Origin: an uncultured Pelagibacteraceae bacterium
GTDB taxonomy: Bacteria > Pseudomonadota > Alphaproteobacteria > Pelagibacterales > Pelagibacteraceae
DNA length: 64,000 nucleotides
Assembly (NCBI GenBank): GCA_902596925.1
Contig: CACJVT010000002.1
Coordinates: 1-64,000 of the forward strand
Reading direction: 5' to 3'
Of the stretch, positions 1 to 10,413 are shown in pieces (within the stretch, counting starts at the first letter, position 1; every line of letters starts with the position of its first letter). The notes beneath the pieces were generated by a model. It saw nothing but the letters and a program-made list of their open reading frames with translations. It was not told the DNA's origin and made no database searches. The translations under genes and the position numbers were made by a program.

Positions 1-267
1 CAATTTATACCATTAATTTTAATTTTTGTTATTTTTTATTTTTTCTTAATAAGACCTCAGCAAAAAAAAGTTAAAGAACATAAAGCCATGGTTGAGAGCT
101 TAAAAAAAGGTGACAAAATTGTAACGTCTGGTGGTATTACAGGAACGATTTCTAGAGTTGTAGATAATGATAAAATTGAAGTAGAGATTGCTGACAACGT
201 AACAGTAGAGGTGATTAGAGGTACTGGTGTTCAAAGTCTAATGAACTCTCAAGAAGTAAAAAAATAA
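1..267 (+). CDS. yajC: Preprotein translocase subunit YajC (5' end outside window)
   Basis: The reading frame is open from base 1 to a TAA at 265-267. It encodes a hydrophobic membrane segment, then the IRPQQKK junction and a basic soluble domain with KKGDKIVTSGGI, which is the typical YajC pattern. YajC is the small single-pass inner-membrane partner of SecDF in the holotranslocon. The start codon and about 15-20 N-terminal residues lie before the window. It sits 16 bp before secD, the standard yajC-secD-secF order. Tgt, which often precedes yajC in other bacteria, is instead about 10 kb downstream here. Confidence 0.93.
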   Translation, partial: QFIPLILIFVIFYFFLIRPQQKKVKEHKAMVESLKKGDKIVTSGGITGTISRVVDNDKIEVEIADNVTVEVIRGTGVQSLMNSQEVKK

Positions 268-283
268 TTTTTTTGAATTTAAA

Positions 284-1837
284 GTGTTATATTTTTCAAA
301 ATTAAGAATTATTTTTATTACTTTAATTTCCTTACTTTTTATTATATTTGCTTTATCAAACCTTTTTAATTTTGATAACAAAATATTAAATAAAAAAATT
401 AATTTAGGTTTAGATCTACAAGGAGGATCTTACCTTTTGCTGGAAATTGATAATGATCCAGTAATCGAGCAAAAACTTCAAAATTTAACAGTTACGATAA
501 GAAATTTTTTTAAAGAAAAAAATGTCAGAATTACAAATTTTAAACTTTCAAATCAGACCTTATCATTTACTTCAGACGAAAATTCAAAACAAACTATCTT
601 GGATGAATTTGTGTCAGAAGAAAGTGAATTAAATCCTTATTATCAAAGATTTAAATCACATCAATTAGATATAGTTGAGGAAAATAATTTTTTTAAAGTT
701 TCTTTCTCAAAGCAAGGAATTATTAATCTAAAAACATCATCTCAAGATCAAGCGCTAGAAATAGTTAGAAGAAGGATAGATGAAATCGGTACAAATGAAC
801 CCAATATTTTAAAAAGAGGTAACGATAGAATATTAGTTGAGTTACCAGGATTAGATGATCCAATGAGAATAAAATCTTTACTTGGAAAAACTGCAAATTT
901 AACATTTAGATTTGTTACGAATGATACCGAAGGTTCATTCGGTGCAGAAAAATTAGAATTTGAAGATGGTACCGAGGAAGCAATAGTTAGTAAAAGAATT
1001 ATACTAAGTGGTGAAAATCTTTTAGATGCTCAACCAAGAATGGATACAGAAAACAATGAGACTGTTGTAACCTTTTCACTAGATAGGGTAGGAGCAAAAA
1101 GATTTGGTAAAGCCACCTCTACAGGTATTGGTAAAAGATTAGCTATAGTTTTGGATGGAAAAGTTATTAGTGCTCCAGTTATCAGAGACACAATTGCTAC
1201 CGGTTCTGGCCAAATCAGTGGAGGATTTACATTTCAATCAGCAACTGATCTTGCCTTACTTTTAAGATCAGGTGCATTACCTGCCCCTCTAAATATTATT
1301 GAAGAAAGAACCGTTGGTCCAGATTTAGGACAGGACTCTATAAACGCAGGAATGATTGCTTTGTTAATTGGTTTTATATTGGTCATACTTTATATTTTTG
1401 TTAAATATAAAATCTTTGGAATCATCACTAATATTGCTTTAATATTAAATCTTTTCATATTAATTGGAATACTAACTATTTTTGAAGCAACTTTAACATT
1501 ACCTGGTATAGCAGGAATAATTCTTACCGTGGGTATGGCTGTTGATGCAAATGTTCTCATTTTTGAAAGAATTAAAGAGGAGTTAAAGAGTGAAAAAAAT
1601 AATTTAATAGCATTTGATAGTGGTTATACAAAATCCAGAACTGCTATATTAGATGCGAATATTACTACTTTATTAGCAGCGATTATTTTATTCTTTATGG
1701 GATCTGGTCCAATTAAAGGTTTTTCATTAACACTAGGAATTGGGATATTTACAACATTATTCACTGTCTATTTTATAGCAAGATTATTGACCGTTTTGTA
1801 TGTATCGAAAAATAAAGAAAAAGAGGGACTGATTTAG
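284..1837 (+). CDS. secD: Protein translocase subunit SecD
   Basis: SecD uses the proton motive force with SecF to help preproteins leave the SecYEG channel on the periplasmic side. The 517-residue product has one N-terminal membrane helix (about residues 7-28) and the family signature GLDLQGG at 42-48. A large periplasmic region follows, then a block of about five helices from roughly residue 350 to 508. The start is GTG at 284, the first start giving a full N-terminal helix and lying just after yajC. The secF ATG follows the stop codon directly (stop ends 1837, start 1838), so translation is probably coupled. The length is a little short of E. coli SecD, as is common in alphaproteobacteria. 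Confidence 0.96.
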   Translation: MLYFSKLRIIFITLISLLFIIFALSNLFNFDNKILNKKINLGLDLQGGSYLLLEIDNDPVIEQKLQNLTVTIRNFFKEKNVRITNFKLSNQTLSFTSDENSKQTILDEFVSEESELNPYYQRFKSHQLDIVEENNFFKVSFSKQGIINLKTSSQDQALEIVRRRIDEIGTNEPNILKRGNDRILVELPGLDDPMRIKSLLGKTANLTFRFVTNDTEGSFGAEKLEFEDGTEEAIVSKRIILSGENLLDAQPRMDTENNETVVTFSLDRVGAKRFGKATSTGIGKRLAIVLDGKVISAPVIRDTIATGSGQISGGFTFQSATDLALLLRSGALPAPLNIIEERTVGPDLGQDSINAGMIALLIGFILVILYIFVKYKIFGIITNIALILNLFILIGILTIFEATLTLPGIAGIILTVGMAVDANVLIFERIKEELKSEKNNLIAFDSGYTKSRTAILDANITTLLAAIILFFMGSGPIKGFSLTLGIGIFTTLFTVYFIARLLTVLYVSKNKEKEGLI

Positions 1838-2722
1838 ATGATAGCCTTTAACAAATATTATAATAGATTTAATATTCTTTCAGTATCTTTAGTAATTGTT
1901 TCTTTATTATTACTTACGTTTAAAGGTTTAAATTTTGGAATAGATTTTAAAGGTGGAACTCTTATTGAATTAAGATCTACAGACAGTAAGATTAATGTTT
2001 CCTCACTAAGGGATAATTTAAGTCAAATGAATTTGGGTGATGTATCTGTTAAAAACTTTGGTAATGAGACTGATTTTTTAATTAAGTTTGAAAATAATGA
2101 AAATAAAAATGTAATTGAAGAAATTAAGAAGAATTTAGATAAATCATTCGGGAACAGCTTCAATTTCAGAAGAGTAGAAAATGTTGGCCCTAAAGTTAGT
2201 GCTGAATTATTAAGATCAGGTGTCATTGCAATATCAGTGGCTTTGTTTTTGATGCTTGTCTATATTTGGATAAGATTTGAATGGCAATTTAGCTTAGGTG
2301 CCATAGTAGCTTTATTTCATGATGTCATTGTTACACTTGGTCTCTTTTCTTTATTGGGCCTAGAGATTAATCTTTCAATAATTGCAGCTGTACTCACAAT
2401 AGTTGGTTATTCAATGAATGATACAGTTGTTATTTTCGATAGAGTAAGAGAAAATTTAAGAAAATATTCTGATATTAAAATTTTTGAGCTAACAAATATC
2501 TCTATTAACGAAACTTTGTCTCGTACTTTGATAACTTCTATAACGACTCTATTAGCGTTGCTTTCAATATTCTTTTTTGGCGGTGAGGTTTTGAAAGGTT
2601 TTTCTTTAGCTATGATATTCGGGGTAATTTTTGGGACTTATTCATCAATTTATATTGCAAACACAGTGTTAGTAAGACTTAATGTGTCTCAAAAAACAGT
2701 CCTTAGAGAAGATAAAAACTAA
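1838..2722 (+). CDS. secF: Protein translocase subunit SecF
   Basis: Partner of SecD in the SecDF accessory complex of the Sec translocon. At 294 residues it has an N-terminal helix, the SecF signature GIDFKGG at residues 34-40, a short periplasmic domain, and five C-terminal helices that include the conserved GYSMNDTVVIFDRVREN segment. There is no spacer from secD. The last four bases overlap the stop of the converging gene at 2719-3321, so no separate terminator fits between them. Confidence 0.96.
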   Translation: MIAFNKYYNRFNILSVSLVIVSLLLLTFKGLNFGIDFKGGTLIELRSTDSKINVSSLRDNLSQMNLGDVSVKNFGNETDFLIKFENNENKNVIEEIKKNLDKSFGNSFNFRRVENVGPKVSAELLRSGVIAISVALFLMLVYIWIRFEWQFSLGAIVALFHDVIVTLGLFSLLGLEINLSIIAAVLTIVGYSMNDTVVIFDRVRENLRKYSDIKIFELTNISINETLSRTLITSITTLLALLSIFFFGGEVLKGFSLAMIFGVIFGTYSSIYIANTVLVRLNVSQKTVLREDKN

Positions 2723-3321
2723 TATAAATTTTGAGCAGCTACCATTGAAAGCAGCATCGGTAAGGATAACAAAGTATTTGTTCTTGAAAACAACATTGCT
2801 GTTTTAGCTGATTTTGCTTTTACCTCAGGTTCACATTCTACTATACCTAAAGCTCTTTTCTGATTAGGCCAAATTACAAACCATACATTAAAAGCCATAA
2901 CCACGCCCAGCCACATCCCGATTCCAATAGCAGTGTGTTTTGGCACCCCTGAGCCTATACTTAAAGTCATAGCGTCATGAAGATATCCATTTAACCATGC
3001 TAGTATAAATCCTGACAAAATCGTAAGTGCTGCTGCCCATCTAAAATAAAAAAGAGCAGCTGGAGCAATAACTTTACCTATTGCAGGTTTTTGTTCGTCT
3101 GGAATTTTACTCATGTTCGGAATCTGTACAAAATTAAAGTACCACAACAGACCTATCCACATTATTGCTACCACGACGTGAAAAAATCTTGTTAGCCATG
3201 ACCAGAAAAGTCTATCAAAACTAAATCCATCATTTTGATAGAATAATCCAAAAAAAACAATCACAGCTAAGGCTAGTGAGGCATGTATTGTTCTTGGCAG
3301 AGAGGCTAATAATTTATCCAT
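2719..3321 (-). CDS. PuuD-type (Urate_ox_N-like) membrane protein without a cytochrome c domain
   Basis: This 200-residue protein has about five hydrophobic helices. The sequence around residues 40-60 (RFFHVVVAIMWIGLLWYFN) and the later WPNQKR motif resemble the membrane domain of PuuD, a urate hydroxylase in which a heme-binding membrane part is fused to a C-terminal cytochrome c. Here the protein ends after the membrane domain and no CxxCH motif is present. Urate oxidation is therefore not supported, and a generic quinone- or heme-linked membrane role is equally possible. Several His residues lie near helix ends and could bind heme. The gene stands alone, convergent with secF. Confidence 0.6.
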   Translation of the reverse strand: MDKLLASLPRTIHASLALAVIVFFGLFYQNDGFSFDRLFWSWLTRFFHVVVAIMWIGLLWYFNFVQIPNMSKIPDEQKPAIGKVIAPAALFYFRWAAALTILSGFILAWLNGYLHDAMTLSIGSGVPKHTAIGIGMWLGVVMAFNVWFVIWPNQKRALGIVECEPEVKAKSAKTAMLFSRTNTLLSLPMLLSMVAAQNLY

Positions 3322-3365
3322 ATTTAAATATACTAATTTTGATTAAGTTTAACAATGATTTTTTC

Positions 3366-6221
3366 TTAGTTTAAAAGTGGTTTCAAAAATTTTCCAGTGT
3401 AGCTCTCATTAATTTTACAAATTTCTTCTGGCTTTCCTTCTGCGATAATTTTTCCACCTTTGACACCACCTTCGGGGCCCATATCAACAATATAATCGGC
3501 TGTTTTTATTACATCTAAATTGTGTTCAATTACAACAACAGTATTTCCTAGGGCAACAAATGTATGGAGAATTTCAAGTAATTTTTTTATGTCATGTTGA
3601 TGTAATCCAGTAGTTGGTTCATCTAGAATGTACATCGTTCTTCCTGTCGATCTTTTTGATAATTCTTTTGCCAACTTAATTCTTTGAGCTTCACCTCCTG
3701 ATAGGGTTGTAGCTTGTTGGCCAATTTTAATATACCCTAAACCAACCTTCTTTAATGTTAATAATTTTGTTTTAATATTTGATATATTTTCAAAATATTC
3801 ACATCCTTCATCCACAGTCATATTCAAAACATCAGCAATACTTTTATCTTTAAACTTAATTTCCAGAGTTTCCCTGTTGTATCTTGTGCCTTTACATTCG
3901 TCACATTGAATATAAACATCTGGCAAAAAGTGCATTTCATAAGTAATAACACCATCTCCTTCACATGCTTCACATCTTCCACCTTTAACATTAAATGAAA
4001 ATCTTCCAGGTTTATAACCTCTAGACTTTGACTCAGGTAATCCAGTAAACCAATCTCTTATAGGGCCAAATGCACCTGTATATGTTGCTGGATTAGATCT
4101 AGGAGTTCTCCCGATAGGTGATTGATCAATATCGATTATCTTATCAACTAACTCTGTTCCCTTAAATCCCTTAAAGGGTTTTGGAATTTTTCTTGATTTG
4201 TTATTATTTAGTGTAAGATTTAAAGCGTTGTACAGAGTCTGTAACACAAGAGTAGATTTTCCACTACCAGATACTCCTGTTACACAAGTCAAACTTCCTA
4301 ATGGAATCTTTAAGTTTACATTATTAAGATTATTTCCGGTTGCACCTGTAATTTCTAAAAATCTTCCATTCTTAGCTAATCTTCTTTTTGATGGTACATT
4401 TATTTTAAATTTATTAGATAGATATTTTCCAGTAATACTATTTTGATTTTGACTTATTTCTTTTATTGAACCTGCCGCAACAACTTCACCACCTTTGTTA
4501 CCAGCTTCAGGTCCAAGATCAATTATATGATCTGCATTCTCCATTGTTTCAGTATCATGTTCAACTACTATAACTGTATTACCTAAATCTCTTAATCTTT
4601 TTAAGGCATTGATAAGTTTAACATTGTCTTTTTGATGAAGACCTATTGATGGTTCATCTAAAACATATAAAACACCTGTTAAACCAGAACCGATTTGTGA
4701 TGCTAATCTTATTCTTTGTGCTTCACCACCAGATAAAGTTCCCGACTCTCTTGAGAGAGTTAGATAATCAAGACCAACATTAAGTAAAAAATTTAATCTT
4801 TCGTTAATTTCTTTTAAAATATGTTCTGCGATTTTAACTTGTCTTTTGTCTAAATTATTCTTTAAATTATCAAACCATATTGCAGCATCTGAAATTGATT
4901 TTTCTGTAACCTCACTTATATGAAGACCATCAATTTTTACGCATAATGCTTCATCTTTTAATCTATGACCATTACACCTTTCACATTTGGTATCTGATTG
5001 ATATTGAGCAATTTCCTCTCTTTTCCAATCACTATCTGTTTCTAGGTATCTTCTTTCTAAGTTGTTTATTACACCCTCAAAAGTTTTTTTATGTGAATAT
5101 TTCTCGTAACCATCGTCATACGTAAATTTTATTTCCTCATCATCAGATCCATAAAGAATAATATCTTTAATTTTTTTTGGTAATTTTGACCATTTTTCTT
5201 CTAGCGAAAATTCATAATGCTTAGCTAAAGAACCTAATGTTTGAGCATAATATAATGTTGTTGTTTTTGCCCAGGGTTCAATCGCACCATCAACTATACT
5301 TTTTTTCTCATTTGGTATAACTAAATTTGGATCAACATTAAGTTTTATTCCGATACCCTCACATTCCTCACAAGCACCAAATGGACTATTGAAAGAAAAT
5401 AATCTTGGTTCAATTTCCTCGATAGTAAATCCACTTTCAGGACATGCAAATTTCGTTGAAAAAATCAACTTTTCTGTTTTTCTGAATTTTTTTGGTAAGG
5501 TTTCATCTTCATATTCAACAAATAAGAGCCCATTAGCTAACTGTATTGAAGTCTCTATACTTTCTGCAAGTCGATTTCCTAAAGATGAGTTTAGAACTAT
5601 TCTATCAACAAGTATTGAGATATCGTGTTTAATTTTCTTATTTAACTCTGGAACTTTTTCAATATCATATAAAACATCATCAATTTTAATTTTTCTAAAA
5701 CCTCTTTTTTTATAATTTAAAATCTCTTTTCTATATTCACCCTTTCTTCCTCTGACTACAGGTGCATAAAGATAAATAGTTGATTTTTTAGGTAATTTTT
5801 TAATCTTATCCACTATTTGACTAACAGTTTGTGACTCAATTGGTTTACCAGTGAAAGGCGAATATGGAATACCAGCTCTAGCATATAACACCCTCATATA
5901 ATCATAAATTTCGGTAACTGTTGCAACTGTAGATCTAGGATTTTTTGATGTATTTTTTTGCTCTATTGATATCGCAGGACTTAATCCCTCAATAAGATCT
6001 ACATTTGGCTTTTTCATTTTATCTAAAAATTGTCTCGCATAGGCTGATAAACTTTCGACATATCTTCTTTGACCTTCTGCATAAATTGTATCAAACGCTA
6101 ATGAAGATTTTCCTGACCCAGATAGTCCGGTAATTACAATAAATTTATCCTTTGGAATTTCTAAAGATATATTTTTTAAATTATGTTCTTTTGCACCCTT
6201 TATAACTATCTTTTTAATCAT
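3366..6221 (-). CDS. uvrA: Excinuclease ABC subunit A
   Basis: Damage-recognition ATPase of nucleotide excision repair, working with UvrB and UvrC. The 951-residue length is normal. Two ABC ATPase modules are visible, each with a Walker A (GLSGSGKSS at 32-40 and [10 protein letters not shown] in the second half) and an ABC signature (SGGEAQRI, twice). The second zinc module is intact (CEACEGDG, then CDECKG). The first zinc knuckle reads CPES where E. coli has a CxxC pair, so one cysteine is replaced. I recall this as usual in alphaproteobacteria. The gene is divergent from ssb across about 90 bp, a common arrangement. Confidence 0.97.
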   Translation of the reverse strand: MIKKIVIKGAKEHNLKNISLEIPKDKFIVITGLSGSGKSSLAFDTIYAEGQRRYVESLSAYARQFLDKMKKPNVDLIEGLSPAISIEQKNTSKNPRSTVATVTEIYDYMRVLYARAGIPYSPFTGKPIESQTVSQIVDKIKKLPKKSTIYLYAPVVRGRKGEYRKEILNYKKRGFRKIKIDDVLYDIEKVPELNKKIKHDISILVDRIVLNSSLGNRLAESIETSIQLANGLLFVEYEDETLPKKFRKTEKLIFSTKFACPESGFTIEEIEPRLFSFNSPFGACEECEGIGIKLNVDPNLVIPNEKKSIVDGAIEPWAKTTTLYYAQTLGSLAKHYEFSLEEKWSKLPKKIKDIILYGSDDEEIKFTYDDGYEKYSHKKTFEGVINNLERRYLETDSDWKREEIAQYQSDTKCERCNGHRLKDEALCVKIDGLHISEVTEKSISDAAIWFDNLKNNLDKRQVKIAEHILKEINERLNFLLNVGLDYLTLSRESGTLSGGEAQRIRLASQIGSGLTGVLYVLDEPSIGLHQKDNVKLINALKRLRDLGNTVIVVEHDTETMENADHIIDLGPEAGNKGGEVVAAGSIKEISQNQNSITGKYLSNKFKINVPSKRRLAKNGRFLEITGATGNNLNNVNLKIPLGSLTCVTGVSGSGKSTLVLQTLYNALNLTLNNNKSRKIPKPFKGFKGTELVDKIIDIDQSPIGRTPRSNPATYTGAFGPIRDWFTGLPESKSRGYKPGRFSFNVKGGRCEACEGDGVITYEMHFLPDVYIQCDECKGTRYNRETLEIKFKDKSIADVLNMTVDEGCEYFENISNIKTKLLTLKKVGLGYIKIGQQATTLSGGEAQRIKLAKELSKRSTGRTMYILDEPTTGLHQHDIKKLLEILHTFVALGNTVVVIEHNLDVIKTADYIVDMGPEGGVKGGKIIAEGKPEEICKINESYTGKFLKPLLN

Positions 6222-6311
6222 AATTTTTGTTGCTTTGGCCTAATAAAATTAATATTCAGAGTAAAATTGTGATATAAATTAATTAACTAATAAAATAAAT
6301 ATTAAAATATT

Positions 6312-6767
6312 ATGGCTGGAAGTTTAAATAAAGTACTTTTAATTGGTCGTTTAGGCGCAGATCCTGAAATCAAGCAAATGGTAAATGGAAAAAGCGTTGC
6401 AAGGTTAAGTCTTGCAACTAGCCAATCATGGAAAGATAAAAATACAGGTGAAAAAAAAGAAAAAACTGAATGGCACCGTATAGTTGTATTTAATGAGGGC
6501 TTAGTGAACGTTGTTCAACAATATCTCAAAAAAGGTGCTCAAGTTTATGTTGAGGGTCAGATTTCAACAAGAAAATGGAAGGATGAACAATCGGGACAAG
6601 ACAAATATTCAACCGAAGTAGTTATACAAGGTTATAATTCATCTCTAACTATGCTTGGAGGTGGAAATTCAGGTGGTGGTATAGCCAATGACAATTCACA
6701 AGTATCAAATAATACTGAGGATTTATCTCAAGTACAAAATGATATGGACGATGATATTCCATTCTAA
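6312..6767 (+). CDS. ssb: Single-stranded DNA-binding protein
   Basis: Binds single-stranded DNA during replication and repair and recruits partner proteins through its acidic tail. The 151-residue product starts with the OB-fold segment [14 protein letters not shown] and has the conserved TEWHRIVVF strand. A Gly/Asn/Gln-rich linker follows, and the protein ends in DDDIPF, the canonical protein-interaction tip. It opens the ssb-gyrA-coaD-ppi-tgt series with a 5-bp gap to gyrA. It is divergent from uvrA, whose promoter must share the short 6222-6311 spacer. Confidence 0.97.
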   Translation: MAGSLNKVLLIGRLGADPEIKQMVNGKSVARLSLATSQSWKDKNTGEKKEKTEWHRIVVFNEGLVNVVQQYLKKGAQVYVEGQISTRKWKDEQSGQDKYSTEVVIQGYNSSLTMLGGGNSGGGIANDNSQVSNNTEDLSQVQNDMDDDIPF

Positions 6768-6772
6768 TCATT

Positions 6773-9352
6773 ATGGAAAAAAACGAAGTTTCTAAAGATA
6801 AAAATATAAAACTGATTTCAATGCATGATGAGATGAGTTCATCTTATTTGTCATATGCAATGAGTGTTATTGTTAGTAGAGCTCTACCAGATGTTAGAGA
6901 TGGCTTAAAACCTGTGCATAGAAGAATATTATATGCAATGTATAAAGGTGGTTATGATTGGTCGAAACAATTTAGAAAATCTGCAAGAATAGTTGGAGAT
7001 GTAATTGGTAAATATCATCCGCATGGTGATCAATCAGTTTATGATGCTCTAGTTCGTATGGTCCAAGATTTTTCAATGAGCTTACCTCTCGTGGATGGTC
7101 AAGGAAACTTTGGATCTATTGATGGTGACCCAGCAGCCGCTATGAGATACACAGAAACTAGATTATCAAAAGTTTCACAATTTTTAATCGATGATATTGA
7201 AAAAAATACAATTGATTTTAAAAGTAATTATGATGAAACAGAAAAAGAGCCATCTGTATTACCTGCGCAGTTTCCAAATTTATTAGTGAATGGAGCAGGA
7301 GGTATCGCCGTCGGTATGGCGACAAGTATTCCACCTCATAATTTAGGAGAGATTATTAATGGTACATTAGCCTTAATTGATAACAAAGATATTAAAATTA
7401 AAGATTTAATGAAGCACATACCTGGACCTGATTTTCCTACAGGTGGTGTAATTATTGGTAAAGATATTATTAAACAGGGTTATAACAAAGGTAGAGGCTC
7501 TTTTAAAATTAGAGGTGAAATATCAAATGAAACTATTAAAAATGGTCGAGATAGATTAGTTATAAATTCTATTCCTTATCAAGTTAATAAATCTGTGTTG
7601 AATGAGAGAATAGCACAATTAGTCAGAGAAAAGAAAATAGAGGGTATAAGAGATATACGAGACGAGTCCAACAGAGAAGGTATAAGAGTCTCGATAGATT
7701 TAAGAACAGGTGTTGAACCTGAGACTGTTAAAAGACAATTATACAAGAATACTCAAATAGAAAGTTCATTTGGGTTTAACACTCTTGCAATTGTAGATGG
7801 TAAGCCAAAGACTTGTAATCTTAAAGAATTTTTAGAGAATTTTTTAGAATTTAGAGAAGATGTTGTACTTAAGAAAACAAAATTTGATCTCAATAAAGCA
7901 GAAGATAGAGCACATATCTTGATTGGTCTATCAGTATCTGTTGAGAATTTAGATAAAGTAATAAAGATTATAAGAGGTTCAAAAACTCCAGATGATGCAA
8001 AAAAATCTTTATTAAATACTAAGTGGAAAATTAATAAGTCAAAAAAAATGGTTTCATTGATAGAGACCAAAAATTCAAAAGGTTTATATAATTTATCAGT
8101 AGTACAAGTTGAAGCTATATTAGAATTAAGATTACAAAAATTGACAGCACTTGGTATTAATGAAATAGAAGTTGAAATAAAAAAACTATCTGAGTTAATT
8201 TCTTCATTAAAAAAAATTATATCTTCAAAAAAAGAATTATTAAAAGTAATCAGTAATGAACTTAAAGAAATAAAAGAAAAATATGCAACACCAAGAAGAA
8301 CAAAAATTATTGATGCGGTTTTGAATTATGATATTGAGGAAACAATTCAAAAAGAAACTGTTCTTATAACTGTAACTTTACAAGGATATATAAAAAGAGG
8401 ATCTATTAAAACTGTGAAAATTCAAAAAAGAGGAGGTAAAGGCAAAACTGGTATTACAACTAGAAACGAGGACTCTGTAGTTCAAACTCTATCAGTTAAT
8501 ACACATACCTCTGTACTTTTTTTTTCGACAGAAGGTCTTGTTTATAAAGTTAAAGCGTGGAAAATTCCTGAGGGTTCATCATCTTCAAAAGGTAAATCTT
8601 TATTTAATATCTTGCCACTTAAAAATCATCAATCAATAAGCTCAATTATGCCATTTCCTGAGAGTGATGAAGACTCAAGCAAATATCAGATAGTTTTTGC
8701 AACTTCAAAAGGTAAGATCAGAAAAAATAGTTTAGAAGATTTCTCCTCAATTAATACATCAGGAAAAATTGCAATGAAATTGGATGCTAATGATAAAATA
8801 ATAGGTGTTAAGATATGTAAAGATGATCAAGATATAATCCTAAGCACAAAATTTGGAAAATGTATAAGATTTGAGTCAAAAAAGTTGAGAATTTTTAAAG
8901 GTAGATCTTCAAAAGGTATAAAAGGAATAGAATTAGCGCCTAATGATGAAATAGTTTCTTTATCAATAATTGACAATAATAAAGTTAAGAAAAATGGAAA
9001 AAATACAAAAGATGATAAGTCAGAATTAATTGCAAAGCAAAAATTCATTTTATCAATTAGTGAGAATGGTTTTGGTAAAAAAACATCACATTATGACTAC
9101 AGAACAACAAATAGAGGTGGTAAAGGAATTATTGGTATTATTAATTCTCCTAGAAATGGAAATATAGCGTCATCATTTCCTGTTTATGAAGGTGATGAAA
9201 TTATGATTTCAACAAACAAAGGTAGAGTAATTAGATTAGCAGTTAAAGAAATTAGAACAGCCGGAAGAAATACTCAAGGAGTGAGAATAATTAAGTTATC
9301 TGGAGATGAAAAAGTTGTTTCAGCAATTAAAATTGATGATAACTTACTATAA
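6773..9352 (+). CDS. gyrA: DNA gyrase subunit A
   Basis: Breakage-reunion subunit of gyrase, which introduces negative supercoils with GyrB. At 859 residues it carries the catalytic tyrosine in AAMRYTETR (Tyr126), the N-terminal winged-helix region, and a C-terminal beta-pinwheel with a GyrA-box-like motif QKRGGKG. That motif distinguishes it from ParC. The quinolone-determining segment reads [13 protein letters not shown], with glutamine (residue 87) where E. coli has Ser83. The TAA stop shares its last A with the ATG of coaD, a one-base overlap implying coupled translation. Confidence 0.96.
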   Translation: MEKNEVSKDKNIKLISMHDEMSSSYLSYAMSVIVSRALPDVRDGLKPVHRRILYAMYKGGYDWSKQFRKSARIVGDVIGKYHPHGDQSVYDALVRMVQDFSMSLPLVDGQGNFGSIDGDPAAAMRYTETRLSKVSQFLIDDIEKNTIDFKSNYDETEKEPSVLPAQFPNLLVNGAGGIAVGMATSIPPHNLGEIINGTLALIDNKDIKIKDLMKHIPGPDFPTGGVIIGKDIIKQGYNKGRGSFKIRGEISNETIKNGRDRLVINSIPYQVNKSVLNERIAQLVREKKIEGIRDIRDESNREGIRVSIDLRTGVEPETVKRQLYKNTQIESSFGFNTLAIVDGKPKTCNLKEFLENFLEFREDVVLKKTKFDLNKAEDRAHILIGLSVSVENLDKVIKIIRGSKTPDDAKKSLLNTKWKINKSKKMVSLIETKNSKGLYNLSVVQVEAILELRLQKLTALGINEIEVEIKKLSELISSLKKIISSKKELLKVISNELKEIKEKYATPRRTKIIDAVLNYDIEETIQKETVLITVTLQGYIKRGSIKTVKIQKRGGKGKTGITTRNEDSVVQTLSVNTHTSVLFFSTEGLVYKVKAWKIPEGSSSSKGKSLFNILPLKNHQSISSIMPFPESDEDSSKYQIVFATSKGKIRKNSLEDFSSINTSGKIAMKLDANDKIIGVKICKDDQDIILSTKFGKCIRFESKKLRIFKGRSSKGIKGIELAPNDEIVSLSIIDNNKVKKNGKNTKDDKSELIAKQKFILSISENGFGKKTSHYDYRTTNRGGKGIIGIINSPRNGNIASSFPVYEGDEIMISTNKGRVIRLAVKEIRTAGRNTQGVRIIKLSGDEKVVSAIKIDDNLL

Positions 9353-9846
9353 TGTCTAAAACAGCTATCTACCCAGGCACTTTTGATCCAATTACTTTTG
9401 GTCATATTGATGTAATAAAAAAGGCATTAAAACTATTTGATAAAATTGTTGTAGCTGTATCAGACGGTGAAAATAAAGATTATCTATTTGACGCTGAGGA
9501 AAGGTTAGAGATTGTAAGAAATGCTCTTTTTAAAGACTTAAAAATGAATAAAAAAAAAGTAATTTTGATTTCATTTAAATCATTAACAACTGCTCTTTGT
9601 AAAAAATACAAGTCAAATATTATATTGAGAGGCTTAAGAGCAGTATCAGATTTTGAATACGAGTTTCAACTTGCTGGTATGAATAGAAAATTGAATAATA
9701 ATATTGAAACTTTATTTTTAATGTCGGATGTTGAAAATCAAATTATTTCTTCAAAATTTGTTAAAGAAATTGTTAAACTTAATGGAGATATAAAAAAATT
9801 TACAACTAAGAGCACAATTAAAGCTTTGAAAAATAAATATGAGTAA
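9352..9846 (+). CDS. coaD: Phosphopantetheine adenylyltransferase
   Basis: Catalyses the penultimate step of coenzyme A synthesis, joining ATP and 4'-phosphopantetheine to give dephospho-CoA. The 164-residue length is typical. The nucleotidyltransferase motif PGTFDPITFGH is at residues 8-18 (T/HxGH form), and the family motif ISSKFVKE is near the C-terminus. The start overlaps the gyrA stop by one base. The end overlaps the next gene (cyclophilin) by eight bases, so the three genes are tightly coupled. Confidence 0.95.
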   Translation: MSKTAIYPGTFDPITFGHIDVIKKALKLFDKIVVAVSDGENKDYLFDAEERLEIVRNALFKDLKMNKKKVILISFKSLTTALCKKYKSNIILRGLRAVSDFEYEFQLAGMNRKLNNNIETLFLMSDVENQIISSKFVKEIVKLNGDIKKFTTKSTIKALKNKYE

Positions 9847-10399
9847 ACTTTTAATAAAAATATTAATTATTTTTTTATTTACAACTAATCAATCGTTAAC
9901 AGAGGAGAATATGATGATTTTAAAATTAAAAGATGGTGATGTTAAGATAGAATTATTTTCAGATACAGCACCTAATCATGTTAAAAGAATAAAAGAATTG
10001 GCTGATGCTGGTAAGTATGACAATGTGGTATTTCACAGAGTTATTGACGGCTTTATGGCACAAACAGGTGATGTTAAATTTGGGAACTCAACTTCAGATG
10101 AGTTTGACTTAAGAAGAGCTGGAATGGGCGGATCAGATTTACCTGACCTTAAACAAGAATTTAGTAATCTTCCTCATGATCGTGGAACTTTATCAATGGC
10201 AAGGTCATCAGATCCCAATAGCGCAAATAGTCAATTTTTTATATGTTTTAAACCAGCTCCATTTCTTGATAAACAATATACTGTATTTGGAAAAGTAATC
10301 GAAGGAATGGAATTCGTTGATAAGATAAAAAGGGGTGATGAAAACAATAATGGCGCGGTAACAGATCCTGATAAAATTATTAGTTTTAAATCTTTATAA
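9839..10399 (+). CDS. Cyclophilin-type peptidylprolyl isomerase, probably exported
   Basis: Accelerates cis-trans isomerisation of proline bonds during folding. The cyclophilin signature FHRVIDGFMAQTGD starts at about residue 65, and the active-site stretch MARSSDPNSANSQFFI is intact. The first 20 residues (Lys then a hydrophobic run ending near TTNQSL) look like a signal peptide, so a periplasmic PpiA-like role is likely. An internal ATG after the hydrophobic stretch could give a cytoplasmic form, but the eight-base overlap with coaD favours the upstream start. It lies 14 bp before tgt. Confidence 0.9.
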   Translation: MSKLLIKILIIFLFTTNQSLTEENMMILKLKDGDVKIELFSDTAPNHVKRIKELADAGKYDNVVFHRVIDGFMAQTGDVKFGNSTSDEFDLRRAGMGGSDLPDLKQEFSNLPHDRGTLSMARSSDPNSANSQFFICFKPAPFLDKQYTVFGKVIEGMEFVDKIKRGDENNNGAVTDPDKIISFKSL

Positions 10400-10413
10400 T
10401 ATTCCAATTTCAA

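Noticed and set aside
5389..5715. 108-codon open frame antisense to uvrA
   Set aside because: Lies wholly within a conserved gene on the other strand and shows no family features; typical of AT-rich antisense frames.
6222..6311. SOS (LexA) operator between uvrA and ssb
   Set aside because: I looked for the alphaproteobacterial GTTC-N7-GTTC pattern and saw no match.
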